In this document: positions 9,626 to 18,809 of the stretch, one piece after another
Position numbering within the stretch: the stretch's first letter is position 1
Layout: every line of letters starts with the position of its first letter
Source: Pedobacter sp014947265
GTDB lineage: Bacteria; Bacteroidota; Bacteroidia; Sphingobacteriales; Sphingobacteriaceae
Length of the DNA: 64,000 nucleotides
Assembly (NCBI RefSeq): GCF_014947265.1
Contig: NZ_JADCNK010000010.1
Coordinates: 62,001-126,000, forward strand
Direction of reading: 5' to 3'
Notes under the pieces: generated by a model
Told to the model about the DNA's origin: nothing
Database searches by the model: none
What the model saw: only the letters and a program-made list of their open reading frames with translations
Position numbers and translations under genes: made by a program

Positions 9626-11143
9626 ATGGAAATAAAAAGAATTTTATACTTTGGTTTACTCATTGCATCTTTTTTTTATGGATGCACGTCGACGAGAATG
9701 GTACAACAAAAAAGTTCAGATAGGGAACCCTATCGCCCAAAATACCACTTTACACCTAAAGCCCATTGGATGAACGATCCAAATGGAATGGTCTATTTGA
9801 ATGGAAAATACCATTTGTTTTTCCAGTACAATCCCGATTCTACTGTTTGGGGGCCTATGCATTGGGCCCATGCAACCAGTAAAGATATGATTCACTGGGA
9901 GGAGCAGTCCATCGCACTCTATCCGGATAGCCTTGGAACGATATTCTCTGGCAGCGCGGTCATAGATAAAGATAATACGGCGGGATTTGGTAAAAATGCG
10001 ATGGTCGCAATATTTACTCATCACAACAAGAAAATTGAAGATCAGAAGACAGGACTTCACCAATATCAAAGTCTCGCTTATAGTCTTGATGAGGGTAAAA
10101 CCTGGACGAAGTACAAAGGCAATCCGGTTCTTCCCAATCCCGGCATCTGGGATTTCAGGGATCCAAAAGTAATGTGGCATCCCGCTACCGGCAAATGGAT
10201 CATGACCTTGGCCACGAAAGACCGGATTACATTTTATTCCTCTCCTGATTTAAAGAAATGGACCAAGGAAAGCGAGTTTGGCGAAAAGCTGGGTGCTCAT
10301 GGTGGCGTTTGGGAATGTCCTGACTTATTTCCACTCGAACTTGATGGTAAAACACATTGGGTACTCCTGGTCAGCATCAATCCGGGTGGGCCTAATGGTG
10401 GTTCAGCCACGCAGTATTTTACCGGTGATTTTGATGGAAAAACTTTTAAACCAGATTCTGAAAAGCAAAAATGGATGGATTATGGCACCGATAACTATGC
10501 TGGTGTTACTTTTTCCAATACTGGCGCAAGAAAAGTCCTGATGGGATGGATGAACAATTGGAACTACGCCAACGTGGTACCGACTGGTTCCTGGCGAGGT
10601 GCTACTACCCTCCCCCGCGATTTGACCCTTAAAAAAGTTGATGAAGAAATTTATCTTGCTTCAACTCCTGTTAATGAAGTATCTAAGTTGGAGAAAGTGG
10701 TGTTTGAACGCAAAGGATTGACAGGAATTAATTCATTTGATCTTTCTGCGGGTTTAACAGAAGGAAAAGGCACTAAGATAGAGATGCAGGTTAATGGCCC
10801 GGGTGACTTCAGCATTGAACTTGGAGATGGAAAAAACCAGAAGCTTATTATTGGTTTCGAACAGAACAAAGGCTATTTCATCGATCGCAGTAATGCAGGC
10901 AAGGCTGAATTTGAGAAAAATTTCGCTAAAAAGTATTTTTCACCGCGGATTTCAAATGCAGATTATAAAAAAATAGTCATCTTTATTGATGCCGCATCTG
11001 TAGAACTGTTTGCAGATAATGGACTTACCGCGATGACTGAGGTATTTTTTCCAATTCAGAAAAACACCTTACTGGAAATAAAAAGTCCGCAGAAAATTGA
11101 TGTTCCAATGGTAAAAGTTTCTACGGTTGCAAGTATTAACTAA
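9626..11143 (+). CDS. GH32 beta-fructosidase lipoprotein (fructanase/invertase type)
   Basis: Canonical GH32 enzyme of 505 residues. Lipobox FYGC places the mature N-terminus at Cys20. Motifs are textbook: HWMNDPNG (nucleophile Asp51), FQYNP, SGSAV, FRDPKV (Asp179) and WECPDLF (Glu230), followed by the C-terminal beta-sandwich with SVELFADNG. It probably releases fructose from the non-reducing end of the oligofructosides made by the other two enzymes; exo-action is inferred from the close match to exo-type enzymes. It is the last gene of the locus inside the window; a hairpin terminator follows about 90 bp downstream. Confidence 0.93.
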   Translation: MEIKRILYFGLLIASFFYGCTSTRMVQQKSSDREPYRPKYHFTPKAHWMNDPNGMVYLNGKYHLFFQYNPDSTVWGPMHWAHATSKDMIHWEEQSIALYPDSLGTIFSGSAVIDKDNTAGFGKNAMVAIFTHHNKKIEDQKTGLHQYQSLAYSLDEGKTWTKYKGNPVLPNPGIWDFRDPKVMWHPATGKWIMTLATKDRITFYSSPDLKKWTKESEFGEKLGAHGGVWECPDLFPLELDGKTHWVLLVSINPGGPNGGSATQYFTGDFDGKTFKPDSEKQKWMDYGTDNYAGVTFSNTGARKVLMGWMNNWNYANVVPTGSWRGATTLPRDLTLKKVDEEIYLASTPVNEVSKLEKVVFERKGLTGINSFDLSAGLTEGKGTKIEMQVNGPGDFSIELGDGKNQKLIIGFEQNKGYFIDRSNAGKAEFEKNFAKKYFSPRISNADYKKIVIFIDAASVELFADNGLTAMTEVFFPIQKNTLLEIKSPQKIDVPMVKVSTVASIN

Positions 11144-11230
11144 ATTAGCCACAAATGAAACAGTACAATGTCACTAATCTTCTAAGAGAGTGATCCGGCT
11201 TTGCGATCAGCAAGGCTAATACCTTAACAC

Positions 11231-11264
11231 AGGGTCTGCCTGGCAATTTAGCTAAGCAGACCCT
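11231..11264 (+). terminator. Hairpin terminator of the fructan locus
   Basis: Perfect 9-bp inverted repeat AGGGTCTGC / GCAGACCCT with a 16-nt loop, followed by TTGCATTTA. It sits after the last GH32 gene and before the oppositely oriented AraC gene, so it probably ends the + strand transcript. The U tract is short. Confidence 0.6.
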
Positions 11265-11405
11265 TTGCATTTAATAGCATAAGCTACTTTTGAACTTAGT
11301 AGCTGTTACAGTCTGATTTGCGGGTGCTGCGCCAGGCAACATAGCAGGCCTGCCGGCAGCAAAAAAGTAAGCAAATTATTTGCGTATCGTTCACTGAAAT
11401 TACAA

Positions 11406-12332
11406 TCAATTAAACGATGTCCTGAACGCTAACGGGGAAAGGCTATTTTTAGCTTTAAATAGCTTACTGAAAGACTGCGAATGTTCAAACCCCAACTGGT
11501 ATGCAATTTCGCTTACTGATAAATTGGTAGTAGACAGTAGCAGCTTTGCTCTTTCGATGAGCTTTTCGTGAATATGCTGCTGTGTAGACATCCCGGTGAG
11601 GGTTTTAAGCAGACCACTCAGATAATCAGGCGATACATTCAGTTCTTCAGCGAGCAGGCCCACAGTAGGCAGACCACCTCCTTTTTTATGTCCTTCTTCG
11701 AAATAAGCGATAAGTTGTTCATTAAGGCGGTCCAATAGCTGATGGTTGGTTTTTCTTCGCGTCAGGAATTGCCGCTGGTAAAAACGTTCAGAGTAATTCA
11801 GCAATGAGTCGATCTGCGTGATCATGATATCATGGCTGAATTTATCGAGGTTATTTTGGTATTCCCGGCTAATATTATCCAGGATCTGGTTTAAAATGAC
11901 CTCTTCCTTATCAGAAAGGAAAAGTGCTTCATTAACCGCATAGTCAAAAAAATCGTAGGTCTTGATCTTTCTTGCCAGCGCAGTGTTCCACAACAGGTCC
12001 GGATGGAAAAGCAGTAGCCAACCCGTTTGCTCGGGACTGGCAAATTTCTGAGGATCAAAACCACCGATCTGGCCCGGCGACATGAAACTGAGTACCCCTT
12101 CATCAAAATCGTAAGTCTGCTGTCCGTATTTGAACTTCACCGGCGACTTGAATCCCTTTTTCAGGGAGATGCTATAAAAACCATTAATCACACTCCCGGC
12201 TATGCCTTCGGGTATGTGTTCAAAGGGTTCAATTTTGATGATGCTAATCAGCGGATGCTCCGGTGCGGGGGCCCCCAACAATCTGTGAAAATCACTGATC
12301 GTTTTGATCTGGAATGGCTGGCTTTTTTCCAT
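11406..12332 (-). CDS. AraC-family transcriptional regulator
   Basis: DNA-binding regulator of 308 residues. The N-terminal two thirds look like a cupin-type sensing domain (YDFDEGVLSFMSPGQ). The C-terminal hundred residues carry the AraC double helix-turn-helix (LAEELNVSPDYLSGLLKTLTG, then SVSEIAYQLGFEHSQSFSKLF). It starts 12 bp after the end of the NmrA-like gene on the same strand and so is probably co-transcribed with it, and may control it. The ligand is unknown. Confidence 0.9.
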   Translation of the reverse strand: MEKSQPFQIKTISDFHRLLGAPAPEHPLISIIKIEPFEHIPEGIAGSVINGFYSISLKKGFKSPVKFKYGQQTYDFDEGVLSFMSPGQIGGFDPQKFASPEQTGWLLLFHPDLLWNTALARKIKTYDFFDYAVNEALFLSDKEEVILNQILDNISREYQNNLDKFSHDIMITQIDSLLNYSERFYQRQFLTRRKTNHQLLDRLNEQLIAYFEEGHKKGGGLPTVGLLAEELNVSPDYLSGLLKTLTGMSTQQHIHEKLIERAKLLLSTTNLSVSEIAYQLGFEHSQSFSKLFKAKNSLSPLAFRTSFN

Positions 12333-12344
12333 CGTGCAAATTGA

Positions 12345-13262
12345 TTATTTATTTTGATAAGTCAAGGCCTGCCTAACAGCCTCTGCATAGGAAAGTGGTT
12401 TTCGGGGTAATAGTTGTCGTATTGCCGAAGGATCGCCCACCATGTCCGCTCCCAGCCCATCCAATACACCTTTAATGGCACCCTTTGGCGATTTAGCTAT
12501 CAGTTCCACCAATGGAGCGGCAAAACGCAGTAAACCCAAAGGGATATGAATTTTGGAAGGATTTGGATGGCCGGTCACCGCAGCAGCTCTGTCGATCAGT
12601 TCGTCGGCGGTCAAGACATCATCACTGCCCACTTCATAACATTGGCCGTAGGCAGTTGATTTGTCCAATACACCAATCAGGTTATAAACCAGATCCTCAA
12701 TGGCTATACAGCGGAACTTATTTTTTCCATTTCCGAGCACAAAAGCAATGCGCTTTTGTGCATTGGCCAAAACCATATTGAAACCCTGTCCACCGATACC
12801 AACAATCATTCCGGGCTGTATAATAGTAACATCCAAACTGCTCTCCAACAAATAGGCCTGCGTTTTCCATCGTCCGCTCGTCCAGGCGTCATTACTATTT
12901 GCGGAAATACCCAGAGAGGTAACATAGATCAGTCGATGGACACCATGCAGCCTGCAGGCCGCTACAATATTTTTTAAAGCGTTCATTTCAACGTCCATGA
13001 AATCAAGCCTGATGGTGTCTTTGTGCTGAGGAGCCAGGGTATGGACAGAGACATATACCGCATCCATCGATTCAAGAGCAGCCTCTACCAGCGAGGGATC
13101 AGAAAAATCACCTTTTACAATTTCACAGCCCAAATCTGCCAGTTCATGCACCTTCCCTGGATTGCGCACCATACAGCGTACGGCGTAACCTTCTGTCAAT
13201 AATTGTTTTGTGAGATAACCACCTATAAATCCAGAGGCCCCGATTACTAAAATCCTTTTCAT
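12345..13262 (-). CDS. NmrA-like / atypical SDR NAD(P)-binding protein
   Basis: Rossmann-fold protein of 305 residues. The N-terminus has the dinucleotide-binding motif GASGFIGGYL with a following NPGKVHEL loop, then GCEIVKGDF and YVTSLGIS, as in NmrA-like and atypical short-chain dehydrogenase/reductase proteins. The catalytic Tyr-x-x-x-Lys of classical SDRs is not obvious, which is normal for the NmrA group. Substrate unknown; such proteins act as quinone or ether reductases or as redox sensors. The start codon ATG at 13262 gives MKRILVIGASG, a typical start. The AraC regulator gene follows after 12 bp. Confidence 0.87.
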   Translation of the reverse strand: MKRILVIGASGFIGGYLTKQLLTEGYAVRCMVRNPGKVHELADLGCEIVKGDFSDPSLVEAALESMDAVYVSVHTLAPQHKDTIRLDFMDVEMNALKNIVAACRLHGVHRLIYVTSLGISANSNDAWTSGRWKTQAYLLESSLDVTIIQPGMIVGIGGQGFNMVLANAQKRIAFVLGNGKNKFRCIAIEDLVYNLIGVLDKSTAYGQCYEVGSDDVLTADELIDRAAAVTGHPNPSKIHIPLGLLRFAAPLVELIAKSPKGAIKGVLDGLGADMVGDPSAIRQLLPRKPLSYAEAVRQALTYQNK

Positions 13263-13519
13263 AATTATACTATTTATGATACAAATCTCCTTGTAATATA
13301 TCAGTAGAATGTGACCAAAACAGGTTTAATTGTAGCCGAATTAGGACTGGTCAGTTTTTTATTTCAAAAAAAACAAAGGAGTTGAAATGACAGTTGAAGA
13401 TAAATCGTCCTTTCGACCGCAATGAGGCTATTGGAGGCTCAACGTGACAAATTCAATTGAAGTACTATTTAGGTCGATTTATTCGAGTGACAAGCTTATA
13501 TGACCTTCAAATGTAATTT

Positions 13520-13861
13520 CTAGATTACCGGATATTCTTTTGTGATCAAAAACCCACATTCATTCATAGCGATGAATTTTTCTTCATCGGGTCTTACCAA
13601 CATCAGGTATTCATCTGCTCCAAAAACCTTGGCAATTGATTCTTCATCACGGAACCATAGCTCTGTTATTCCATCATAATACATTTCCGGGAAACCCGGG
13701 ATAGAAACAGGTAGCGCATGGCACTGAACATATTTAATGACATGTTCCTGAACTACTTTTAAAGATGTAAATAATTTGGCATGAATAGTTTTGTGATAAT
13801 GCACAAATTCTTCCTGATTCATTGTTGAGTGTTTACGTAAGAAAATTGAAAATTTTACCAT
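13520..13861 (-). CDS. EthD-domain protein
   Basis: Small protein of 113 residues with the dimeric alpha/beta-barrel EthD fold: FSIFLRKHSTMNQEEFVHYHKTIHAKL near the N-terminus (split here as a general pattern of 'F..Y....HA.L'), then VQCHALPV and YDGITELWF with a DEE turn. EthD proteins accompany oxidative degradation genes; the exact activity is unknown. It lies 68 bp downstream of the Crp/Fnr gene on the same strand, which may regulate it. Confidence 0.8.
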   Translation of the reverse strand: MVKFSIFLRKHSTMNQEEFVHYHKTIHAKLFTSLKVVQEHVIKYVQCHALPVSIPGFPEMYYDGITELWFRDEESIAKVFGADEYLMLVRPDEEKFIAMNECGFLITKEYPVI

Positions 13862-13929
13862 TTTTTATTTTATTTGTTTGGCAAAATTATACGTTACGTT
13901 CTTCTCGTTTATTGACTTCAATCAAGAAA

Positions 13930-14538
13930 TCAACGCTTAACTATTCTTTTTCGGATTCGACTGAGCGTTTCGGGCTTAATCCCTAAGTAAGAAGCAATAT
14001 GCAATTGGGGAAGTTGGTTGATAATGTTTGGATACTTTAATAGCATTTGAAGGTAACGCTCTTCTGGCTGCATAAAAAGCAACATTTCTACCCTTTCATT
14101 GAGTTGCAGGTATACCTGTTCTGCCATCACCCTGCCAAAAATATTCCAGGTATTTGATGCCAGGTAAATTTCCTGTACAGCTTGATACGCTATGGTGATG
14201 ACTTCTATTTTTTGCATAGCCTCCCAAGAGAACCGGGAAGGTTTTTTCGTGAGAAAACTTTGGAAATCCACAAAGAAGTTCCCATCCTCCGTAAACCGAT
14301 AGTTGATCTGATTTCCATTATCGTCCAGGTAGTACATTCGGACAAAGCCGATATTGAGGAAAAAGATATGGTCGCACACCTGGTTAGCGCTTAGCACCAA
14401 ATCCCCCTTGTCATACAATTTCATGCGCAGGTGCGGTGTAATAAGGTCGAAGTCTTTCTGTTGGAGACCGGGCAATACCTGAATACAAGCTTTTTTAAAA
14501 GCGTCCAATTTAGAATCTAATCTTTGGTCTACCTCCAT
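13930..14538 (-). CDS. Crp/Fnr-family transcriptional regulator
   Basis: Regulator of 202 residues. The N-terminal cyclic-nucleotide-binding-like beta roll is visible (LYDKGDLVLSANQVCDHIFF, then FVRMYYLDDNGNQINYRF). The C-terminus has a winged helix with LHIASYLGIKPETLSRIRKR as the recognition helix-turn-helix. No cysteine cluster for an Fe-S cluster of the Fnr kind is present. This short form is common in Bacteroidota, and the effector is generally unknown. Confidence 0.88.
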   Translation of the reverse strand: MEVDQRLDSKLDAFKKACIQVLPGLQQKDFDLITPHLRMKLYDKGDLVLSANQVCDHIFFLNIGFVRMYYLDDNGNQINYRFTEDGNFFVDFQSFLTKKPSRFSWEAMQKIEVITIAYQAVQEIYLASNTWNIFGRVMAEQVYLQLNERVEMLLFMQPEERYLQMLLKYPNIINQLPQLHIASYLGIKPETLSRIRKRIVKR

Positions 14539-14740
14539 TTAATTTATTATTGATTACGATGTTACCGAAAGCTAACCGTAAATAGAAGTTTTTCCGACAA
14601 TTTAATGAAAATGTATATTGAATGCCAACCGTTACCTCAAGTCTTCTTAACGCAGCATAATTAAAAAAATGCTTCAGCCATTGATACTGCAAATAAGCTA
14701 TTCAATACCACATTAAATATTAACAATACAGCTTCTTAAT

Positions 14741-15841
14741 TCAGGGTATAAGCACAACCTTTCCATAAGCCGTCCGTGATTCCGCCAATTTCATGGCCGC
14801 TGTAATTTGAGCCAGTGGAAACCGGGCAGCAATTTGCGGTTTAAGCGCTCCACTGGCGAGCAAAGTGGTGAGCTCCGTAAAAGTTTCCCTTAGTTGTATC
14901 TGGAAAGCTTCGCTGCCTTTTCCATCCCAGATATTGTAGAAATAGGCTTTGCGACCATTAGGCATGATGTTCCACCAACCTAACTGTATCAATACTTTTA
15001 AAAACGGGATCAAAACATTACCCTTGTCATTTAATGCCGAGGCAATGGCATAACAAACAAGTACACCACCTTTAGCAAGCAGGCCAAAAGACCTCGCAAA
15101 ACTCGCTCCGCCCAAATGGTCAAAAACCGAATCTACTCCACCGGGTGAAAGTTTAAGCACACTCCCCGCTAAATCAATATCGTTATAATCTACCGGCATC
15201 ACGCCTTGTGCCCGCAATGTTTCATGGTGACGGGGTGAAGCAGTTCCAATTACCTTGACGCCTGCATAAAGGGCCAGTTGTGTCAGAATTGTTCCAACTC
15301 CACCATTGGCACCGTGAACCAGGATCGTTTGTCCACGCTTGATCTGGGCTTTTAGGTGCAGCATTTGCCAGGCGGTGATGCCATTAACAATTAATGTTTC
15401 AGCTTCGAGCGGATCAATAGTTTCAGGAACAGGTAACAGGTCGCTGGCCGAAAGCAGCACATAGCTTGCCCAGCCGCCAATCTTTGTCATGGCAGCTACG
15501 CGTTTACCTATTAAAGCCGGATCAACGTCTGGCCCTGTTGCAACCACGCTACCAACAAGATCATAGCCCGGAACGAAAGGAAACTTGGGCTGCTCATAAT
15601 ACCTGCCACGGCGCATGGACTGCTCGGCAAAAGCTATGCCGCTGGCTTCCATTTTTACCGTTACCTGCCCGGCAGCAGGGCTATCTAGTACACGGCTTCT
15701 AACTAATAATCCCTCCGGCTCAATGATGCCTGGCATAATTACTTCTGTCGTATTGAAGCTGGTTTGTTCTAAATGTGTATTGTTTTGATGATTTTCAGTA
15801 TTATCCTGAATACTGTTTCCATTTTTTGTAAGTGATTCCAT
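14741..15841 (-). CDS. Medium-chain dehydrogenase/reductase, quinone-oxidoreductase type
   Basis: NADPH-dependent oxidoreductase of the zinc-independent MDR group. A GroES-like N-terminal fold (PFVPGYDLVGSVVATGPDV) is followed by the nucleotide-binding motif HGANGGVGTILTQLA at about residue 175. The structural-zinc Cys cluster is absent, which points to the quinone oxidoreductase/enoyl reductase branch. The first 35 residues are a polar, Asn/Gln-rich extension; a shorter start at the internal Met of VIMPGII (about residue 36) is possible and would remove it. Substrate unknown. Confidence 0.87.
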   Translation of the reverse strand: MESLTKNGNSIQDNTENHQNNTHLEQTSFNTTEVIMPGIIEPEGLLVRSRVLDSPAAGQVTVKMEASGIAFAEQSMRRGRYYEQPKFPFVPGYDLVGSVVATGPDVDPALIGKRVAAMTKIGGWASYVLLSASDLLPVPETIDPLEAETLIVNGITAWQMLHLKAQIKRGQTILVHGANGGVGTILTQLALYAGVKVIGTASPRHHETLRAQGVMPVDYNDIDLAGSVLKLSPGGVDSVFDHLGGASFARSFGLLAKGGVLVCYAIASALNDKGNVLIPFLKVLIQLGWWNIMPNGRKAYFYNIWDGKGSEAFQIQLRETFTELTTLLASGALKPQIAARFPLAQITAAMKLAESRTAYGKVVLIP

Positions 15842-16019
15842 ATTTGCTTCTGTTTAATTTGAATGAACAGTACAAATGTATAGGCACAGACCGCGGGGAA
15901 ATTGTAAGAAAACGAAATGGCTGCTCAATTTTCTTATATTAAATATCCTCAGGTAGCTATTTCAGATCAGGCTGATCATCCTCAATCTAATTGAGTAATA
16001 CGCTGCTGGAATAATTATA

Positions 16020-16922
16020 TTATAGCTGGGAAGGATAGGTATCACTCACTACGCAGAAACTTCCATTGTTTAAGTTTTTAATAAACTGTTGAGGTGCCAG
16101 ACCTAAGAAATACTGAAAGTCTTTGATCAGGTGGCTCTGGTCATGGTAATCGTGCCTGGTGATCAGGTCAAAAATCGCTATCTTCTGATTGCTTCGGGCA
16201 AGGATATATGCAATAACTTCTTTAAAACGCAAAAAGCGCAGCAGCTCTTTAACAGAATAGCCGGTATGCTTTTGAAATTTCAGCTGAATACTTCTTTCTG
16301 AAAGACGGGTATCAGCCGCTATGGCCTTTACCGGATCAACACAGGGATCGAAAAACTGGGCTAGGTTACTGATTATCGTTTGCAGTACCTGATCGTTTTC
16401 CTTCAACAAGCCTATGGCTGACTGCCGAAGTAACCCCACTCTTTGTTCAGTTGTAGGTAGGGCTGCTAGTTCTTGCCAAAGGCGATCAAAAAGACCATCA
16501 TCCTTTAAAATCTCTGCACCTTTCAATCCCTCGCCAGTCAGTCCCGTTAAAGGCATGCCAAACAAGCGCTGAAAACCATTGAACTTAAAATTAACAACCA
16601 GAGCATCTGCACCGGGCAGCAGTTCATAGTTCAGCATCTGTCGGAGCGGCCCGATTACAGCGCTACGACAGATGACTTCAGTATCCAGCGGATTATTGTG
16701 AAAGGAAATGCGTACAGGTACACCAAAGTTAAATACCAGCATCATTTCCAAATTTGGACAAACATGCCTGGTGATAGGTGCTCCACCTGGGGCAACCAAC
16801 ATGTGATAGAAGCTATTAATTACATCTTCTAAAGGTGGCTCTACAAAAAATAATGCTTCGTTTATGTCCGTTTCTTCCATTACTTCTTTTCGTTTTCTTA
16901 CAATGCCGGGATTCGCAAGCAT
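16020..16922 (-). CDS. AraC-family transcriptional regulator with DUF6597-like N-terminus
   Basis: Regulator of 300 residues. Residues about 20-180 form the beta-rich sensing domain seen in many Bacteroidota AraC proteins (PNLEMMLVFNFG, SAVIGPLRQML). The C-terminal helix-turn-helix pair is clear: DTRLSERSIQLKFQKHTGYS and the second half ending HLIKDFQYFLGLAPQQF. The start could also be the Met at codon 15 (MEETDIN). It lies just upstream of the MDR gene on the same strand (178-bp gap) and may control it. Confidence 0.87.
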   Translation of the reverse strand: MLANPGIVRKRKEVMEETDINEALFFVEPPLEDVINSFYHMLVAPGGAPITRHVCPNLEMMLVFNFGVPVRISFHNNPLDTEVICRSAVIGPLRQMLNYELLPGADALVVNFKFNGFQRLFGMPLTGLTGEGLKGAEILKDDGLFDRLWQELAALPTTEQRVGLLRQSAIGLLKENDQVLQTIISNLAQFFDPCVDPVKAIAADTRLSERSIQLKFQKHTGYSVKELLRFLRFKEVIAYILARSNQKIAIFDLITRHDYHDQSHLIKDFQYFLGLAPQQFIKNLNNGSFCVVSDTYPSQL

Positions 16923-17434
16923 GTTATGTTTGCCTTATCAAATTTAACAATTACAAGTCAATTAATACATGCCCAAATGCAACCTGCCTTGATGCAATGC
17001 TAACACTGATATTAAACACTAAAAACTAATTCGAAACGATGAAAACGATCTGCCTGATTAACTTCTTATCCTCGGCTTTTGTAGTAGCCTGTAACTTTGA
17101 ACTTTCTGACATCCCTTATTTTAATGGTGTATTCCAAAATGCCTATTTTACTTCATTGGCAGGTCTGAAACTTCTTTTAAAAAGATTGTCTTAACCTTTT
17201 ATCCTCACTAATGGATTTCTAATTTGCCCGCAGACTATCTAAAATACGAAAATAGCTATAGATTCCCGATGCATCTTTTGTCAAAAATCAAGAAATAAAC
17301 AATATCTTAAGGGATATCGGCCAACTGAAAATATTTAATATATTTCAGTACCTTGAACTGGCCACCAGTACATTAAACGTATAATAAAAGCCGGGAAGGT
17401 CTTTTTAGATGGAGCTTAAATAAAATTCTAGTCT
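16923..17434. other. Intergenic stretch between divergent AraC and cyclase genes
   Basis: About 510 bp. It holds a possible small ORF (17039-17194) and an imperfect inverted repeat around 17325-17348 (CTGAAAATAT / ATATTTCAG). I see no clear promoter of the Bacteroidetes type and no RNA gene. Confidence 0.5.
17039..17194 (+). CDS. Possible small lipoprotein-like ORF (51 residues)
   Basis: ATG-initiated frame whose first residues look like a short lipoprotein signal (charged MKT start, hydrophobic core, then AFVVAC). The rest has no recognisable motif. It may be a real small secreted protein, a remnant or chance. No homologue is recognised. Confidence 0.25.
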   Translation: MKTICLINFLSSAFVVACNFELSDIPYFNGVFQNAYFTSLAGLKLLLKRLS

Positions 17435-18532
17435 ATGCTGTCACCAAAAACGAAAAGAAATATAGAACGCGTTATTCCTTTCGGCGTATTGTGGTTTATC
17501 TTTAGCCTCATTTATTGCGTACTGGAAAAAGGTATTATGGGCTATTTAGACGCTTATCCGGCTACCGGTGTCCCCTATGATTTTAGAAGAAGTATAATCG
17601 CAATCCCTGCTGCAGGAATGCTCATGGGAATACTTACCGGGATCCTGGAGATTGTTTATTTTAGCAAGTGGTTCATCAAAAAAAGTTTCACCAGAAAAAT
17701 TGTATCTAAATCGGTCATTTATCTGTTCATTGTAATCACATTCCTTACTGTCATTACGCTAATTAATTTGCTTTACACACAGAAAGGATATCCTTTCAAA
17801 ATCCTTTCATCGCCAGCTTTGGCCTTTTTAACTGACTACGCAATGATCGGTATTATGATCTATATGGGTGCAATAATTGTGATTACCCAATTCTATGCTG
17901 AATTTAGCGTTAGTTTGGGCCAGGGCACATTGCGTAATTTTTTTTTGGGAACATACCATCACCCTGTACAGGAAGAAAGGATATTTATGTTTCTGGATAT
18001 GAAGTCATCAACTACAATTGCCGAAAAGCTAGGCCATGTCCAATACTTCGAAATGTTAAGAGAATATTTCTTCGATCTATCGAGTGCAGTTATTGACTAT
18101 GCCGGCACGATTTATCAGTATGCTGGTGATGAAATGATCATATGCTGGAAGCTGAAAGACGGGTTAAAAAACAATAATTGCATCGAGTGCTTTTTTGCTA
18201 TGAAACTTGTTTTAGAAAAGGAAACTAACAAGTACAACAACAGGTATGGTTGTTTACCAGGCTTCAAAGCGGGATTGCATTACGGTATGGTAACTACCGG
18301 GGAAATCGGATCGCTTAAAAAAGAAATTATTTTTACGGGAGATGTACTCAATACTTCAGCAAGGGTCCAGGGACTTTGTAACCATTTCAATACTGATCTA
18401 CTTATATCTGAAAATCTGGCAAAAATAATTCAGTTTCCCAACAACTACATCATAACATCAGTTGGGGATAACGTTTTAAAAGGCAGAAGCAAATCAACGG
18501 AGCTATTTTCCATTTCGAGAAGAATTAAATAG
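17435..18532 (+). CDS. Membrane-bound class III adenylate/guanylate cyclase
   Basis: Protein of 365 residues with four predicted membrane helices in the first 170 residues (FGVLWFIFSLIYCVL, IIAIPAAGMLMGILTGILEI, YLFIVITFLTVITLINLLY, MIGIMIYMGAIIVITQFY). A cytoplasmic class III catalytic domain follows from about residue 185. Both metal-binding aspartates are visible, in FMFLDMKSST and in YQYAGDEMIICW, and GLHYGMVTTGEIG is the conserved core strand region. It should make cAMP or cGMP from the nucleotide triphosphate; the substrate cannot be told with confidence. No obvious partner gene is next to it, although a Crp-type regulator lies about 3 kb away. Confidence 0.87.
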   Translation: MLSPKTKRNIERVIPFGVLWFIFSLIYCVLEKGIMGYLDAYPATGVPYDFRRSIIAIPAAGMLMGILTGILEIVYFSKWFIKKSFTRKIVSKSVIYLFIVITFLTVITLINLLYTQKGYPFKILSSPALAFLTDYAMIGIMIYMGAIIVITQFYAEFSVSLGQGTLRNFFLGTYHHPVQEERIFMFLDMKSSTTIAEKLGHVQYFEMLREYFFDLSSAVIDYAGTIYQYAGDEMIICWKLKDGLKNNNCIECFFAMKLVLEKETNKYNNRYGCLPGFKAGLHYGMVTTGEIGSLKKEIIFTGDVLNTSARVQGLCNHFNTDLLISENLAKIIQFPNNYIITSVGDNVLKGRSKSTELFSISRRIK

Positions 18533-18809
18533 ACAAATAAAGTGATGACTGAAAACATGTTTCGCCATTACTTCAGAAGTCATTTTTCACCTTTAAAATA
18601 TCCAACTTCTTTGTTTATCAATAGAACATGAATTAGGACAATGCGATAATTAATTGTTATGCGAAAAGTTAAATCCATTTTTATAAATATCATATATGCG
18701 AACCACATCTGCTGAAGAGCCGAAATATCTAATATAACATATAATTTACGTTAAATCACTTGCTATAAATAAACGTTATAGATACATTTAATAATTATTT
18801 CTAACCAAA

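Noticed and set aside
14510..14692. 60-residue minus-strand ORF upstream of the Crp/Fnr gene
   Set aside because: It overlaps the start of the regulator and has no recognisable feature.
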